Of a stretch of 64,000 nt of DNA, positions 19,111-31,400 are shown piece by piece (the first letter of the stretch is position 1; every line of letters begins with the position of its first letter). The DNA is taken from positions 186,001-250,000 of the forward strand of contig JAMSLZ010000021.1 of NCBI GenBank assembly GCA_026027325.1. The letters are read 5' to 3'. Under the pieces are notes generated by a model. It was given only the letters and a program-made list of their open reading frames with translations, was not told where the DNA came from and did no database searches. A program made the translations under genes and the position numbers. The stretch is from Actinomucor elegans. Taxonomy: Eukaryota; Mucoromycota; Mucoromycetes; Mucorales; Mucoraceae.

Positions 19111-19472
19111 AAGCAGATCAAGCAGCAGGCCAAAAAGTCAACTAAAAATATTCCATCCTTTCTCGAGCAGCAAGCTATCCTTCACGATATGTGCTTATTA
19201 GTTCGCGTAAACCATAGATACCATTCGAAAAAAAAAGCTAGTGAATGAGTGATAGGAAATCCAGCTTCTCTTTCGAACTCACTTGCGATGAAGTTGTACT
19301 GTAGTTCTTCAGCGGCTAATCCCTACTGATGTCTAAGGATTCGCAATAAAGCTTTGTCTTGTAGCTCCATGTTAATGCTGATTTCGTTGATAAGACGTTG
19401 ATATTGTCCCAGATGAATGGTTTTAAGCTCTTCGAGTTCTTGGATTTCTCGATTGTAATATTTTTCAGTCAT
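19111..19472 (-). pseudogene. Fragment of a coiled-coil protein gene next to the chromovirus
   Basis: From the ATG at 19472 the minus strand encodes MTEKYYNREIQELEELKTIH followed by more heptad-rich helix, with an in-frame TAG near 19326, after which the frame stays open for about 40 codons (LAAEELQYNFIASEFEREAG). The gene then degenerates towards the LTR. It has the look of a host or element gene broken by point change and insertion. No function can be assigned. Confidence 0.3.
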
Positions 19473-19549
19473 TGTTCAAAATTGATTAAGATATTTTTTA
19501 AAGCGAAAAAAAGACTCGTTAGTAACTCACGTAAATTCTATTCTACATT

Positions 19550-19612
19550 GGTATTTTTTATTTTATTTTATTTTATTTTTTATTTTTTATTTTTTATTTT
19601 TTATTTTTTATT
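19550..19612. repeat. TTTTTA-type simple repeat
   Basis: Roughly ten units of TTTTAT or TTTTTTA. No coding content. Confidence 0.8.
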
Positions 19613-19831
19613 ATCGAATAATTGTAAAAAGGCAACTCGCGTAACGTTGCATCAAACTAAATCGTTACACTATTCAGCCTAATCCGTATTTTTTATTTTT
19701 TATTTTCTTCCAGTCGATGGCTGCTTGTGAATGACCTAAATTAATTTAACTTTATATTTTATTTTGAATAAAAATTCAATTTTATCCATCTCGTACTTTC
19801 TTTTTTCTGTCAGCTATAATACCATACATCC

Positions 19832-19908
19832 CATTTTAATGCTTTAATAAATCAATTCGTTTTATCAGTCTGGTTATTTTTACAGTCTTTATTATATTCG
19901 ATATAACA
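19832..19908 (+). repeat. Truncated chromovirus LTR, opposite orientation
   Basis: The plus strand matches the complement of 12997-13073, ending CGATATAACA. Only the last 77 bases of the LTR remain. Confidence 0.85.
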
Positions 19909-20188
19909 TCAACCACGCATTGTTGTAATTATATAACCCACGCGTTATTCGATATTCAGGTCTTATCTTGAGATACACTCGATACTACTCGATAGTATGA
20001 TGCTGCGTGTTTCTTGTAATGATTATTGGCTAATAGTTCTAAGGATGACACATCGCTTGTATTTATGCAGGCCTCGTTAATCTGATTGGGTTATCAGATA
20101 GAGTCCGTATATGACATAAATGAGCAGTTGATTCCTTACTATTATGTCGATGCAAAATAGTAGGTGGAATACAACAGCCAGTACTCAA

Positions 20189-20388
20189 ATTACAAATTCA
20201 ATTTTTTTCAACGGAAAATCTTATCACATTAGGAGCTGAAGCGGAGGAAACCGAGAATTGTTATAAGTACGACTAACAATCAAGACGTTTCCGAAGTGGA
20301 AGCAAATAATGTGATAAATGCCCACCCTTGGTATCAATTTTGGAAATTATAACAGTTATTACCATTAGTTTTTTATACATATCCCTCC

Positions 20389-20430
<42 letters not shown>

Positions 20431-20624
20431 ATTTATTATATACTTAGCATTTGAAAGATATAGGGAAGAAAGGGGTTTTATTGGTTATTATATCTTAAAA
20501 ATAAAGCGTGGCTCTGAGAGCATTTATCACATTATTTGCTTCCGCTTCGGAAACGTCTTGAACTTTCTATTATTTCCAATTCGTAATTAAATAATTCACG
20601 GTCGATGGCCGCTTGTGAATGACC
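20189..20624. repeat. DIRS-type terminal fragments in both orientations
   Basis: Bases 20189-20350 match the 3' end of the recombinase pseudogene at 6905-7079 (AACGGAAAA, TATCACATTA) and end in a frame reading NAHPWYQFW. TCCCTCCC plus a run of about 37 A (20382-20426) follows. Then 20505-20560 repeats part of 20220-20310 in inverted form (TTGCTTCCGCTTCGGAAACG), and 20568-20624 is an inverted copy of 7189-7245. The fragment stops exactly at the WDR89 stop codon. Confidence 0.6.
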
Positions 20625-21820
20625 TTAAACTTGGCCCTGCCAAGCGCACAGTCTTCCATCTTCACCACCTGTCAGAATACTTTGAGTTCCATGATTCCAA
20701 TAAAGTGATCGTACAATATCAGAGTGGCTACCATCTACTTTCAATTGTTGACAATGCTGAAGTTGTCCAATATTAACATGAAAGAAATCAACAGTACCAC
20801 TAATAAATAGTGAGTCGTGCGTTCGTTCTGGCCGTTAAGTCAACTTACGTATTAGAGCCTGTGATCAAATAAAACCTTTGCGTGAGGGGATCATAGCTAC
20901 AATCAATCGCATAATCTACTTGAGTCAAACCGATGTTTCTAATATCACCAAAATTGCAAATCATATCACCCTCCAGAGTATGTAAAGAGACGGTTTCAAT
21001 ATGCGTGAGACAGTAAAGGTATTCAGCGTTTGGTCCAAAATAACCTGCTTTATTGACAGATGATCCAGAATTCACAACAGATATTAAGGCTTCTTCTTCA
21101 TCAAAATCAGTGACATCGTAATTGTTCACTAATCCATCGGTAGAGCATGAGATGAATTGTGCTGGAAGTGATGGATGGCATTGAATCTAGTAAGAAAAAA
21201 AATGATAAGTACAAGTATTCGTTTCAACCATAAATATATACATACTTCTGTAACATCATCTCCATGTGATTCGTTGAAGTTGTGTAATAAAGCAGTGTTG
21301 CGGGTATCATAAAATGCAAGATCTGCGGATTGAGTACTTGTAGAAAACTCGGTACCTGCGATAGCCATTGTATCATTGTAATTGATATCGAAAGCTGTCA
21401 AAGGCTTAGTATCTGAATGAGCAAACAAAAAAAACAAAAAAAAAATGTTAATATTTTGGATATATAGCACCACATATTAGTATTAATTTTACATTTGAAG
21501 GTTTGAACTGGACCAGTTGCGCCATGAGCGCGTAGATCCCAGCGGTTCAGTGAACAGTCTTCACTTGCTGTGAAGAGATATTGATCGCTTTTCAGTTTCA
21601 TTTTCGAAATTCTGTTTTTATGAGCAGGAATAGTGTATGCAAGCTGTAATGTACCGAGATCATAAAGTCGAACCAAATTGTCTGATGCTGAAGTCATGGC
21701 GAATTGTGAATTGGCTGTAACATCAAAGACGTAATCATCATTATATCCAAGATCTATGCCTTTTATCAATTGAAAAGGGGGAAGGACATCTGTGCGGGTT
21801 TGCACGTCGATTGTTGACAT
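20625..21820 (-). CDS. WD40-repeat protein, WDR89-like (335 aa)
   Basis: Four exons: 21493-21820, 21246-21412, 20849-21186 and 20625-20799. They join in frame to 336 codons including TAA. The product is a single seven-bladed WD40 propeller: repeats include DNLVRLYDLG near residue 45, FTASEDCSLNRWDLR near 85, a central SCSTDGLVNNYDV, and a last ILTGGEDGRLCAW. The blocks TAFDINYNDTMAIAGTEF and HGDDVTE followed by a CHPSLPA motif resemble WDR89 of animals, a scaffold protein of poorly known role. WD40 proteins are hard to assign, but the whole-length layout supports this. The stop codon is directly followed by transposon-derived sequence, which must form the 3' UTR. Confidence 0.85.
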
Positions 21821-23406
21821 TTATGTTGTGATAAGTAAAGAAAAAAAAACTTTTTATGTTTCAAACGCGCTGTAACACTATTTCAGAAAATACTCGCGCG
21901 CTGGATAAATTCTGTAAACCTTTTAATAAAAAATCGCACTAAGGTTCTACATTCACACTTCAATAGAGAGTGTTAAGCTATGCCAAATTCATTGAGGGTT
22001 TACTAAAAGAGTGAACGCAAAATTTTATTATTCATAGAGTGGCATAAACATATACTACTTTCTATCAAAAATTAGAATTTTTAATTCCACGCATGCATCT
22101 TGGCACGTATGCATTTTTCTCAATAGGCTAAGTTAAAATTCATCATATCCTGGTTTGATTTGCTGCACATCATTGTAAAGTTAATTAATAATGTTTATAG
22201 AGGGTCAGATGACTCATCTGTTTGTATAAATATCATGTAGCTTCATACTGAAATTGCGAACTCATTTTCAATTAAAAGGTTATAAAAAAGACGAATTCAG
22301 GTATACATTATGGTGTGATCAAGCCAGCTTCTTCACAAATCTTAGTCGCTTGCACCATTACAATTAATTTAAAAGGATTCACAGGGAAAAACATAGTGGT
22401 GTACTTACAAGTGGTAGAATATAGAAGATAACCTTTGCGCGGAAACAAGCACCCATCACATTCTGAAAAGCTTTTAGAAATAATTCAATGTATATCTTAC
22501 GTTCAACTGCTTATTTTCTATGAGGAATTCCTGCTGTTCTTGTCATAATGCGTGCACCGATCTATTTTATATCGAAAAAGTCTTGCTACAATCATTGCAA
22601 GTAGCCAGACTTTGAAGTCATCAAATGCTATTGTTCATCCATATTCAGATAGGCTAGTAGATTTTCAGTATCATGAGTATATTTATCTTGTTTTATTATA
22701 TCCCTACTTGCGTTTATTGTTATTGAAATTATTTAATCAATAGACTGAGATTCATTTGATCAAGTAAAAGCTTTGTATAAGCAACCACATTTTAAGTCGA
22801 CGTGCTTTAATAATGCCTTAGCATGCACTTGATTTCAATGATTTAACAGATATAGCTGGTGTAGCAACTATTTTGATTATTATGATAAAGCTTCAGAGTT
22901 TCTCTGGGAATCGACAACATCTTTCCTTATTTCTACATGATACACATCTTGATGTCTAATAGCAGAACAGGCACGATTTCACCCATGATGAGTTGGGTAG
23001 CTGTGATAAATTGTTTTGATTTCTGGTGCCGACTTATACTCATGGTAGTTTCTTTATTTTAATATGATGCCATGGTACCTTGAAACAGAATAATCTAAAG
23101 CAAAATAGCACGTAGTGGCTGTAGTAGAATGTATATGTACCATTAGGATATATTTTGGTTATGTTTCTTTTATATTAAAATTTAGTCTATTGGGATCTAT
23201 TAAATAGGCTATTCGACATGGATTCTACGAACCTTATTACACGGCTCAATAGATAGCATCAAATCTTTAATGAGGGTATCTTTATTGATAGTGCATTTTA
23301 ATAACAATGACAAAAGCACAAAATAGCTCTTTCTTAGTCGTATGTTTACCAGTTTATCAATATTACTAACCCCCCCCCCAGAAGATGACTCGTATGAAGA
23401 CTATAA
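21821..23406. other. No gene seen
   Basis: An intergenic stretch with no coherent ORF. It contains the 5' flank of the WDR89-like gene and a C10 run near 23372. Confidence 0.4.
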
Positions 23407-24255
23407 TCAGTATCCCTTTGTCTTTAGCGGATTATCGTTTGTGGATGCTATCATTAGTAAATTGGTATCATCCGTATTGTATTGCTGAACAGAATCATTA
23501 TGAGCGCTAATTAGGAATTTCTACAATATTAACTTACATTGGCAGCATCCAAAAGCATCTGCACGCCATTAGGTTTTTGATTATCAAACTGCAAGCAAGC
23601 TATACATTCTAACCATTCTTCTGCTTCTTGCTTAGTAGCCGTCATACAAAAGCTATCATTACTATCATAATCACCACAATCATCATCGCCATTATCAACT
23701 TCGTCTTCGTCTTCGTCTTCGCTTCTATTTTCATCTGCATCGTATATACCATCATCATCTCTTTTTCGTTTAAATAGTCGAGATCTAACCAAATATTAAT
23801 CACCAAAGTAAACCATCACTTAGTAACTACTACCTTCTAGCATAATCCAAAAATTGGCTTTCAATCAAACCTGAGGATATAGTATGAATTACTCCACCGT
23901 ACTTTACTATATCTTCTGCTTCTTGAAAAGTCACATCATCTTCCTCTTGTATGACTTTTACAGGTTCGCCGTTGGAAGCCTTTTTTTTTTGTATTTCCTC
24001 GTCTAAATATCAGCCATAATGAGTTATATGCCTAACAAAAAAAAGTCTTCATTTTTTATAATTTACGTGCGATCGCTCTTGATGGCGTGGACATTTCCAA
24101 TCCTCTAGTTTTATGCTGGATTCTGGTTGAATTAGACATTCTACATGCCAAAACAATGGGCAGTAGTTACAAGCTATCAAAGGCTTTTCAGTTGCTGAAG
24201 CTCTTCTACAGCGATAGCAGACATGTTTCGACCTTGGTTCAAGCATAGACATCAT
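23407..24255 (-). CDS. Small PHD-finger protein (about 225 aa)
   Basis: Proposed exons are 24067-24255, 23834-23997, 23538-23784 and 23407-23484, in frame to 226 codons. A PHD zinc finger occupies residues 14-60: CYRC, CNYC, HVEC and CPRH supply the eight ligands, the last being His as in PHF12 and yeast Rco1. The rest is acidic, with a Glu/Asp run (SEDEDEDEVDNGDDDCGDY) and a C-terminal helix (TKQEAEEWLECIACLQFD). A role in reading histone tails within a deacetylase complex is possible by analogy only. The acceptor at 23997 lies 4 bases after a better-placed AG and was chosen because it keeps the frame. A second PHD finger, present in Rco1, is not found. Confidence 0.7.
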
Positions 24256-24307
24256 ACGAACAAAATAGTGCAGAGGAATAAAGAGAAAAGCCTTGGAATT
24301 TATTTAT

Positions 24308-25062
24308 TTAAGCGCCTTTATATCTGTATTTAGATCCTTCAAGTTCATCCAACCCTTCATACACTTGGTTTATCATGTAAAAAGCTAAATAATACATCAA
24401 GGTAAGCATGAGAGGTATTGACCAGAACAACAATTCAACTAGACTGTAACGTCTATGTAGTATAGTCCATAGAGGTGAGATGGTCCCCAAAACAACGGCA
24501 ACGGGCGTCACAGATTTAGTCGTTATGTATTTCTTCACAGTTTCACTCAATTTGATCATCTCTACCTTGGACGATAAAACTAACATAGCAATCGAGAGTA
24601 GAATCGAAAGTAAGCTAAAGGTAGCAGCCATGGCAGGTGATTCAAGCACTGACTCAAAAGGCTCATAAATGTGTGATATGGGTATAATAATAGGCGTACC
24701 GCTTTGCAAAAGTATAGTAATAAACCTAAATGGATTACTGTTTAGCTTTTACTTTCTACTGGACAATTTAACTTACAATACTGATATAATCAATCCTATA
24801 AGCACTAAGCCTCTCTAAAAAAAAACAGCTCTTAGTAGTTTGTACGCGTTTATCTATTTGTACTAGTCCATACCTGAATATTCAAGTTAGCTGTGTCATT
24901 TTGTTCTCGAAGTTCTTGCAATAGCTTCTCTTGTTCTAGTGATTTCTCGATAAGCATTCTAAATGTAGACAAATTGATTTAAACATTACCTTCTTCATCA
25001 AGGAATTCAGCTTCATTTTCTTTGAAAATTTTATCTACTCTTCTGTAATGCAAGCCATCCAT
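24308..25062 (-). CDS. Small multi-pass membrane protein with N-terminal coiled coil (about 196 aa)
   Basis: Exons 24990-25062, 24874-24935, 24777-24814 and 24308-24725 join in frame. The N-terminus is charged and helical (HYRRVDKIFKENEAEF, EQEKLLQELREQND), followed by about four hydrophobic segments: GLVLIGLIISVLFITILL, AATFSLLSILLSIAMLVL, TPVAVVLGTISPLWTIL and LLFWSIPLMLTLMYYLAF. The tail is short and charged. The start is uncertain: the frame continues upstream (SKSFVSDSQTLHSYI), so another 5' exon beyond 25062 may exist. I do not recognise the family. It lies 52 bases upstream of the PHD gene on the same strand. Confidence 0.6.
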
Positions 25063-26020
25063 TATATACGAGTGTAGAGTTTGAGAATCTGAAACAAATG
25101 ATTTACTAGCACCAAACAGTAAATAAGTAAAGAATTGAAAGTCCCTCGAGGCAGAACAATTCCTAGCTTTTTAATGCTCTGGCGCAATAGTGTCTCATGA
25201 TAAGGACATCTATGACTGCTTATATACCACTGATGTCCTTGTTGAGGTCAAAACAATGTATATTCAGTAGAAAAGGTTCATCGAGGCATAGCGAATGGGA
25301 GTGGCATGGAGGTATAGTAGTCAAATACAATGAATATAGTACGATGTCTATCTGTCAAGACGTTAGGGTAGCGGAATTAATTACTACTAAAGATGAAATT
25401 CGTTGAAACGATTATATATAGCTTGATTAATCCCAGCAAGTACAGTAGCAAATATGACACCAAGCTCTATAATATGTTTCCGTTCATTTCTGATCAAAAA
25501 TCGTTAATCAAATGCGATATTTAACCATGATATTGGCTTTATTGTTTTACGGAATGGTATATTGGAAGACCTGAAGAGATTTAAATAAGAGTACCTTACA
25601 AAGACTTAGAAGCACATTTATTGCTGCAAGAAATTAACATATTAATTCACTATGAAATAAAGATAATAGTAAGAACGTACTTGCTTTAGCAAGTTTGACG
25701 TGTGTATAGCTAACGCTCTTGGATATGAACAGACGGTTATATGAAAAGATCTATCCTTCTTTTTTTTATATTTTTTTTAGGCTCTAGGTCTTTTGTATTC
25801 ATTGTTGTGTGGTTTTTAATTGTATAACAGGATCAATACATTCATTGATCTATTATCAGATAAAACATAGGTATAACCATGTTGTGTTTATTCAAGTCCA
25901 ATGACGCATACGTGTAATGGTCGATCTGTAAATAAAAATGTCAACAGTTTTAAAAGTATTTCTCTATCTTTCTATAACTTCTATCTATCATTTACACAAC
26001 ATATAACATTCTGCATACAT
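25063..26020. other. No gene seen apart from a possible 5' exon of the membrane protein gene
   Basis: Minus-strand sequence at 25063-25100 stays in frame with the gene to the left. The remainder has no recognisable coding or repeat content. Confidence 0.3.
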
Positions 26021-26264
26021 ATATTAAAAAGACAAGATTCGTTTAACCATCTATCAAAAGAGGGAGTTTTGGATCACTGCTGAAAAGAAAATTAATGCAG
26101 AGTGAGCATATATTAAAAAGACCTTTGGTTATTGTTAAGAGACCATTTCCTTTGGAGTATAAATATAAGAGATACAAGCTAGATAGAATAACTTATTTTA
26201 AATCAATAAAACCCTATAGACAGTTCTAACTGATTTACTCGCTTTTTTATTCAATTTTTACAGC
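26021..26264 (+). repeat. Family 2 LTR-like repeat, 5'-truncated
   Basis: Matches 444-696, including the TATAAATA-type box and the terminal TTTTTACAGCA. Confidence 0.75.
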
Positions 26265-26268
26265 AAAA

Positions 26269-26384
26269 TTAAATCCGAACTTCAATTTTGTATAAAAATA
26301 GCTCATCATTTTTAATGCTTTAATAAATCAATTCGTTTTATCATTCTGGTTATTTTTACAGTCTTTATTATATTCGATATAACA
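26269..26384 (+). repeat. Truncated chromovirus LTR, opposite orientation
   Basis: Matches the complement of 12997-13110 (TTAAATCCGAAC to CGATATAACA). It lies 4 bases after the family 2 repeat. Confidence 0.85.
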
Positions 26385-26529
26385 GAAAAGTCTCTTATAC
26401 ATGTATTGCATTCCACTTGTTGTAAACCATCATGATTATATTAACAGGAGAATGCTATATATGAACATGCGGACAGTTTTATTAGTCACTGTATATAATA
26501 TTCTCTTATTGATATAATCATGAGCGCTT

Positions 26530-26830
26530 ACTGTAGTGAAATAACTACATAATTGAAGTACAGACAGACTAGAGGCCTGTGCGCCCTAGCTGTAGCGCAT
26601 ACACACTAAAGCATTATTGATTACCTTATACCGCGATACAATCCTTAAGCAGAGATAAATTCTTATGCTTCTTAAATGAGCACAAGTAAATAACCTTCAG
26701 TCACAATCCAACGAGTATAAATACAAGCTAGAAAAACTAGTTAGAAAGAACTGATTTACTTTAAGTTGAATAAACTATAATCAAGTTATAATCGACTTTA
26801 TTACCAGCTTTTACTCTATTTTTATCGCAC
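26530..26830 (+). repeat. Family 3 LTR-like repeat
   Basis: Matches the complement of 1628-1932. The preceding bases 26466-26500 (ACAGTTTTATTAGTCACTG) resemble the start of the family 2 repeat. It ends TTTTTATCGCA and adjoins a Tc1 fragment, so it appears to have inserted into it. Confidence 0.75.
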
Positions 26831-27175
26831 GTTGAAATACTTTAATTATCACTTAAAGATACATTAGACTACTATGAGTTGGATTCAAAACATGTTCGTT
26901 TTCAACGAGACAAGGCCACTCCTTATAGATCAACTATTGCTAAAAAGTAGCTTATCAAAGACAAGTTCAATGTTGACCAAATTTATAACTTGCTACCCCA
27001 AAGTCCGAATTTGAACCCAATTGAACATATGTGGCACCACTTGAATGTCGTTTGGGATAATATCCAACTAGACCACATAATGTAGAAGAGCTAGAGAAGA
27101 GGGTCAATATAGAGTAGTATAGATTTACTAAGGAGAACTGCTTGAAATGTATTGATATCATATACAATTATAAAA
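26831..27175 (+). pseudogene. Tc1/mariner transposase fragment
   Basis: Matches 12266-12600 of copy A with many substitutions, small indels and stops. It covers the second catalytic Asp and the region corresponding to SPDLNPIEH (here SPNLNPIEH). No inverted ends remain. Confidence 0.75.
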
Positions 27176-28482
27176 CCTTTAAATGTGAGGGTTTTTGCGC
27201 TACTAGTTACCTAATACCATCATCAAGCATAGGATATATCTTGGCTGTCCTACTGCACATCGAAATATAAGCACCATATGTATTATATAAGAACGCAGCT
27301 CATATGATTTGGAAGTTAGTCATATTGTATATAGGATCTTTCTGAGAGAACTTTATCTTTCTTTAAACTTATGCAATTAAATACAACCCCACATTCTGCA
27401 CGATTCTATTCCTATTGTCCCTTTATTATTACTTCAGACAGCCAGAACTCTCAAAATGTATGTCACGAAACAGGTGGTCTAAACTTCTCACATTATTCGC
27501 ATACAAAATAAAGTGAAACTCAATGAAGTATAAGAGCCTTCTATTGGACTTCCTAAAGGCATGAAAGACACACGTATTACTTCAGAAAATATAAACATTG
27601 TGTTTTCGATGCCGTTTTGAGGATTTTTGAATTATTATGTCAGTTAACGTATTAAAGAATATATTCTGTTTTATGTACCCTCATGCTTTTAAGATCTTAT
27701 CTTATATACATGGCAGTTTAGATGCACTTTGAAATATATGTCCATAACACAGACAGGAGTATTATGAAAAGGTTACAAAAGGATAAATATTATACAATAC
27801 ATCTACAGTAAGCATAATGGATCATTGGAAATGACGAAGGGCATAAGACAGTTGATTCTATATTACTATTAGCAGTTATCACTACCTAAATAATTTATTT
27901 AGCTGACAAAAGATACAACTTGAATGCTTAAGGCAATTAAGGTGCAAAAGTTCGTATCTATCCAATAATATAATAACACGCATCTCTCCCCCCTATTTCT
28001 TTTTATCTTCAGGTTATCGAATAAAAGAAACAGATATTAGTTGCAGGTTTGAATGATGAATTTAAGCCAACAAGTTCTCAAAGATGAAAAAAAAAAAAAG
28101 CCACTTGAATACACTAGCAACAATGTACCACTTGGTGGTGTCATTTAAAAAAAGAATCAACAAAGAGAAAGCTATTATACACATGCTTAACAGTTATGTC
28201 AATCAGAGAAAGAGTGATAATACTTCTAGGTCATTATAGTAGAATATAAAAGAGAAGTTGTTTCGAGAGGGCACACAGCATGTAAAGTACATGCCACGGA
28301 GCTCTGATCAGTCATTGGACGGGGAAAATAACAAAGAACGCGTAACGCGTTCCAAATAAATAAATAAAAAAAACGCGAGATTCGGCAACTGAACTACATG
28401 CGCCGTATCAGCATTAATGGTATTTAGCCTTTTTAATCTTCTTTCTTTTAGTTATTTCTTCTTCCAAATAACACAGCAAATA
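27176..28482. other. No gene seen; upstream region of importin-9
   Basis: AT-rich, without convincing ORFs. The last 250 bases, which include GCGTAACGCG near 28338, probably hold the importin-9 promoter. Confidence 0.4.
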
Positions 28483-31400
28483 ATGGACACAACAACCCTA
28501 TTGAATATATTAAGGCCTTTACTTAGTACTAACGAAGACGAAAGGGCGTGTGCTGAACTTCACATAAAGGAGCTTTCGCAAAACAATACTGGTAAGACTT
28601 TAAAGAGGAGGTGGTATTAGTCATTGATTCAAGACTTACACATTTTTCGTCATTATGGTACTGTTTTCATCAAAGAATTCGCTTTGATTCTCGCTCAAAT
28701 AGCTATATCACAAAGCTTTGCATTAGATGAACGCCAAATATCCTTTTATCGAACTGTTTATTTCACTAACATTGCTACTCAAATTATTTTATCCTTAACT
28801 TGACCTTCCTTTTACTTGGCAGGCCTTACTTTCAGGATATTTGTGTCTACAAGCTGGGCGAGTGAAGAGTATTATCCTACTCATGCCAAAGAAGCAATTC
28901 GCGATATCATGTTACGAGGTCTATCAGATGTCAATCAACAAATGCGAAACATATTTGCCTATGTGATAGCCAAAATCGCTGAAGAAGATTTTCCTGCAAA
29001 GTGGCCAGGCCTTTTGGATCACTTGATTCGTTCATTAGAGTCTGATTGCGCTTATACTAGAGATGGTGCTACCAAGTCTTTCTCAGAGTTAATGAAATCG
29101 GCAAGTGATTTCAACAGCCAACAGGTTAAGCGTTTCTTATTGGAGTTGATGCCTAAGCTCTATAGAATGTTTGCAAATAACAAGAATATTGACGATGAAC
29201 AAGAGGTAAAGAATGACTAAGTATTGTTTCTCTGAAATAGCGCTAACTTGATTGACATATTGTAGATCCAATCGGCTTACATCAATTCCACTCAGATAAT
29301 CAGCATCTTTACAGACTTTTTCCCTATATTGATTTCATCTATCAAGAGCAAAGATTTCTGCCTGAATGATATACAGCAACAGGTCATCAACTTTGCAAGT
29401 CAATGCTTATGCGAGATAATGTATACAGTCAAATGCTTCACAAGTTATGACGAGGGATTTGACTTAAAGATACAATGTATTGAGGTATCATCATCCACAA
29501 TGAATACTTCTACTGAAACTGACTGTTTTCTTTTGTGTAGTGTATCTACAGCCTACTACAAGCAGACTTGGACTCAATAAACGCAACACTTCCTCAGCTC
29601 TATAGCTGTATTTTAACAGATCTCCAGAACCTCGCTTGGCAATTGGAAACAGCATGCCTTTCAAAGAATAATCTGATCTGCAGATACCTTACTATTGTAA
29701 GCGATCTTTGTTTAAAGAGTACAGTGAAGGACTATCTGATGCATGATACACAGCCAACAGAGGATTTCAAAAGGCTCGTGCTTATCTTGATCCATTGTAT
29801 GAAGATTGTGGATATGGATGGCCGGAACAATACTGATCTTCATCAGCTGATTGACAAGATGCTTGAACCGACAGAGGCTCAAAACCTCGTCATCCGCAAT
29901 TGCGCCAAGAACACATGTACACTCCTAGCTCAAATTTATAGTACTTCAATGCTTCCCTTGTTACAAGAAACAGTTCATAGGTTCATCACAGAGTCAGAGC
30001 CTTTCAAGCAAACCGATCCAGAGCGGTGGTGGAAAACGCGCGAGGCTTGTCTTTTTGCTATATCAAATATCCCAAAAGATGTATTTCTGAATAATCTGGA
30101 ATGTTTTGATTTGCAAGGTTTTCTCAAACTTGTGGTCTCAAGTGATATTATTGAATATGGTATTTATCATTACCTGTCCCAGAACATTTTGTATTGACGT
30201 TTAATATAATAGATTATCCTATTTTGCAGGGCAGAGCCTTCATGACAGTTACGCGTTTCGTCGAACAATTCTCTCTAGAAGACGTAAAACAGTGTGTTCA
30301 AATCATTATATCTGGACTGAAGACCAGTACTCCAATTGTTCAAATGGCAGCACTAGTTGCACTGTACCAGTAAGCGATTAGTCGAACTTAATATTCATCA
30401 AAGAAATAGGCTTTACTAACAGTTACACCCACTAGCCTTAAAGTATGCAGAACCTATTATGACTGTGTCATTCCATATCAGAATACCATTCTGGAGTTCG
30501 CTTGCTCTCTCATCGATGCCACTATAGATGATTCGTTGGTGTTTATTCTCGATATCCTTAATTTTGCAATCGACGTAAGTGAGCCTTTTTTCATGTAAAC
30601 AAAGAAATCACTGATATACATATCTTATTATAGATTTCTCCACAGAGTGCGGTTGGATATGAACATACTCTGATACCCACGTATCTTCAAGTTTGGTATA
30701 AGCTACAGCAATCAGGCACTGGAAGTTCACAAATCTTGATACAGCAAGCACTAGCAGAGCTCGCTGCAAATTCATTATTTTACGGCCCACTCTGCCATAG
30801 GGCTTTTCCTATGCTACAGGATATCATTAACAAGCAACCAAATAGTGATAGTCTCTGCAAGGTATGTGTTTCAAACAAAATATGTATTCACAGATAATTA
30901 AGCTCTATTACTTGAAGGCTGCACTTGATTTTATTCTCATTCTGTTGGAATGCAGTTGTACTCCTTTGCTTCAGGACTTTGTTTATGAGCTTTTCCCTAG
31001 TATATGTAAACTTGCTTCTCGTATACAGGACAAAGAGCTTCATATGGTACAGTATATCAGCCTTAATTACTTTGGATTGCAATGGCCTTTTAACGCGTTT
31101 CTTCTATATGCAGGCAACACAGAAATGTATGAGGCTTTTCATTATTAAGGACTCCGAACGTCTTACTGAATGGTAAGTGATCCAGTAAGATCAACAAGTA
31201 GGCCAACTCGGTCACTTTATAGGCACGACGAGCATAATAAATCTGGACTAGAGCTTATTGTCGAGTATATCATAAAACTATTAAACAATCCGATCTCCAA
31301 TGAGGACCAATTTCAGCAGCAAGAAGATATACAAATTGGCCATCTTATGCTTGCGCTTATTGAAAAAGTATATTCCTAAAGTTCAGTACTGTATAGTGTA

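Noticed and set aside
22552..22743. 63-codon ORF in the 21.8-23.4 kb spacer
   Set aside because: It is short and hydrophobic, with no neighbouring exon or motif.
25197..25406. 69-codon plus-strand ORF upstream of the membrane protein gene
   Set aside because: It shows no motif and lies opposite the possible 5' exon region of the minus-strand gene.
30150..30229. Possible frameshift in importin-9 between exons 5 and 6
   Set aside because: Using the donor at 30191 and the acceptor ending at 30234 restores the frame without any error, so no lesion needs to be assumed.
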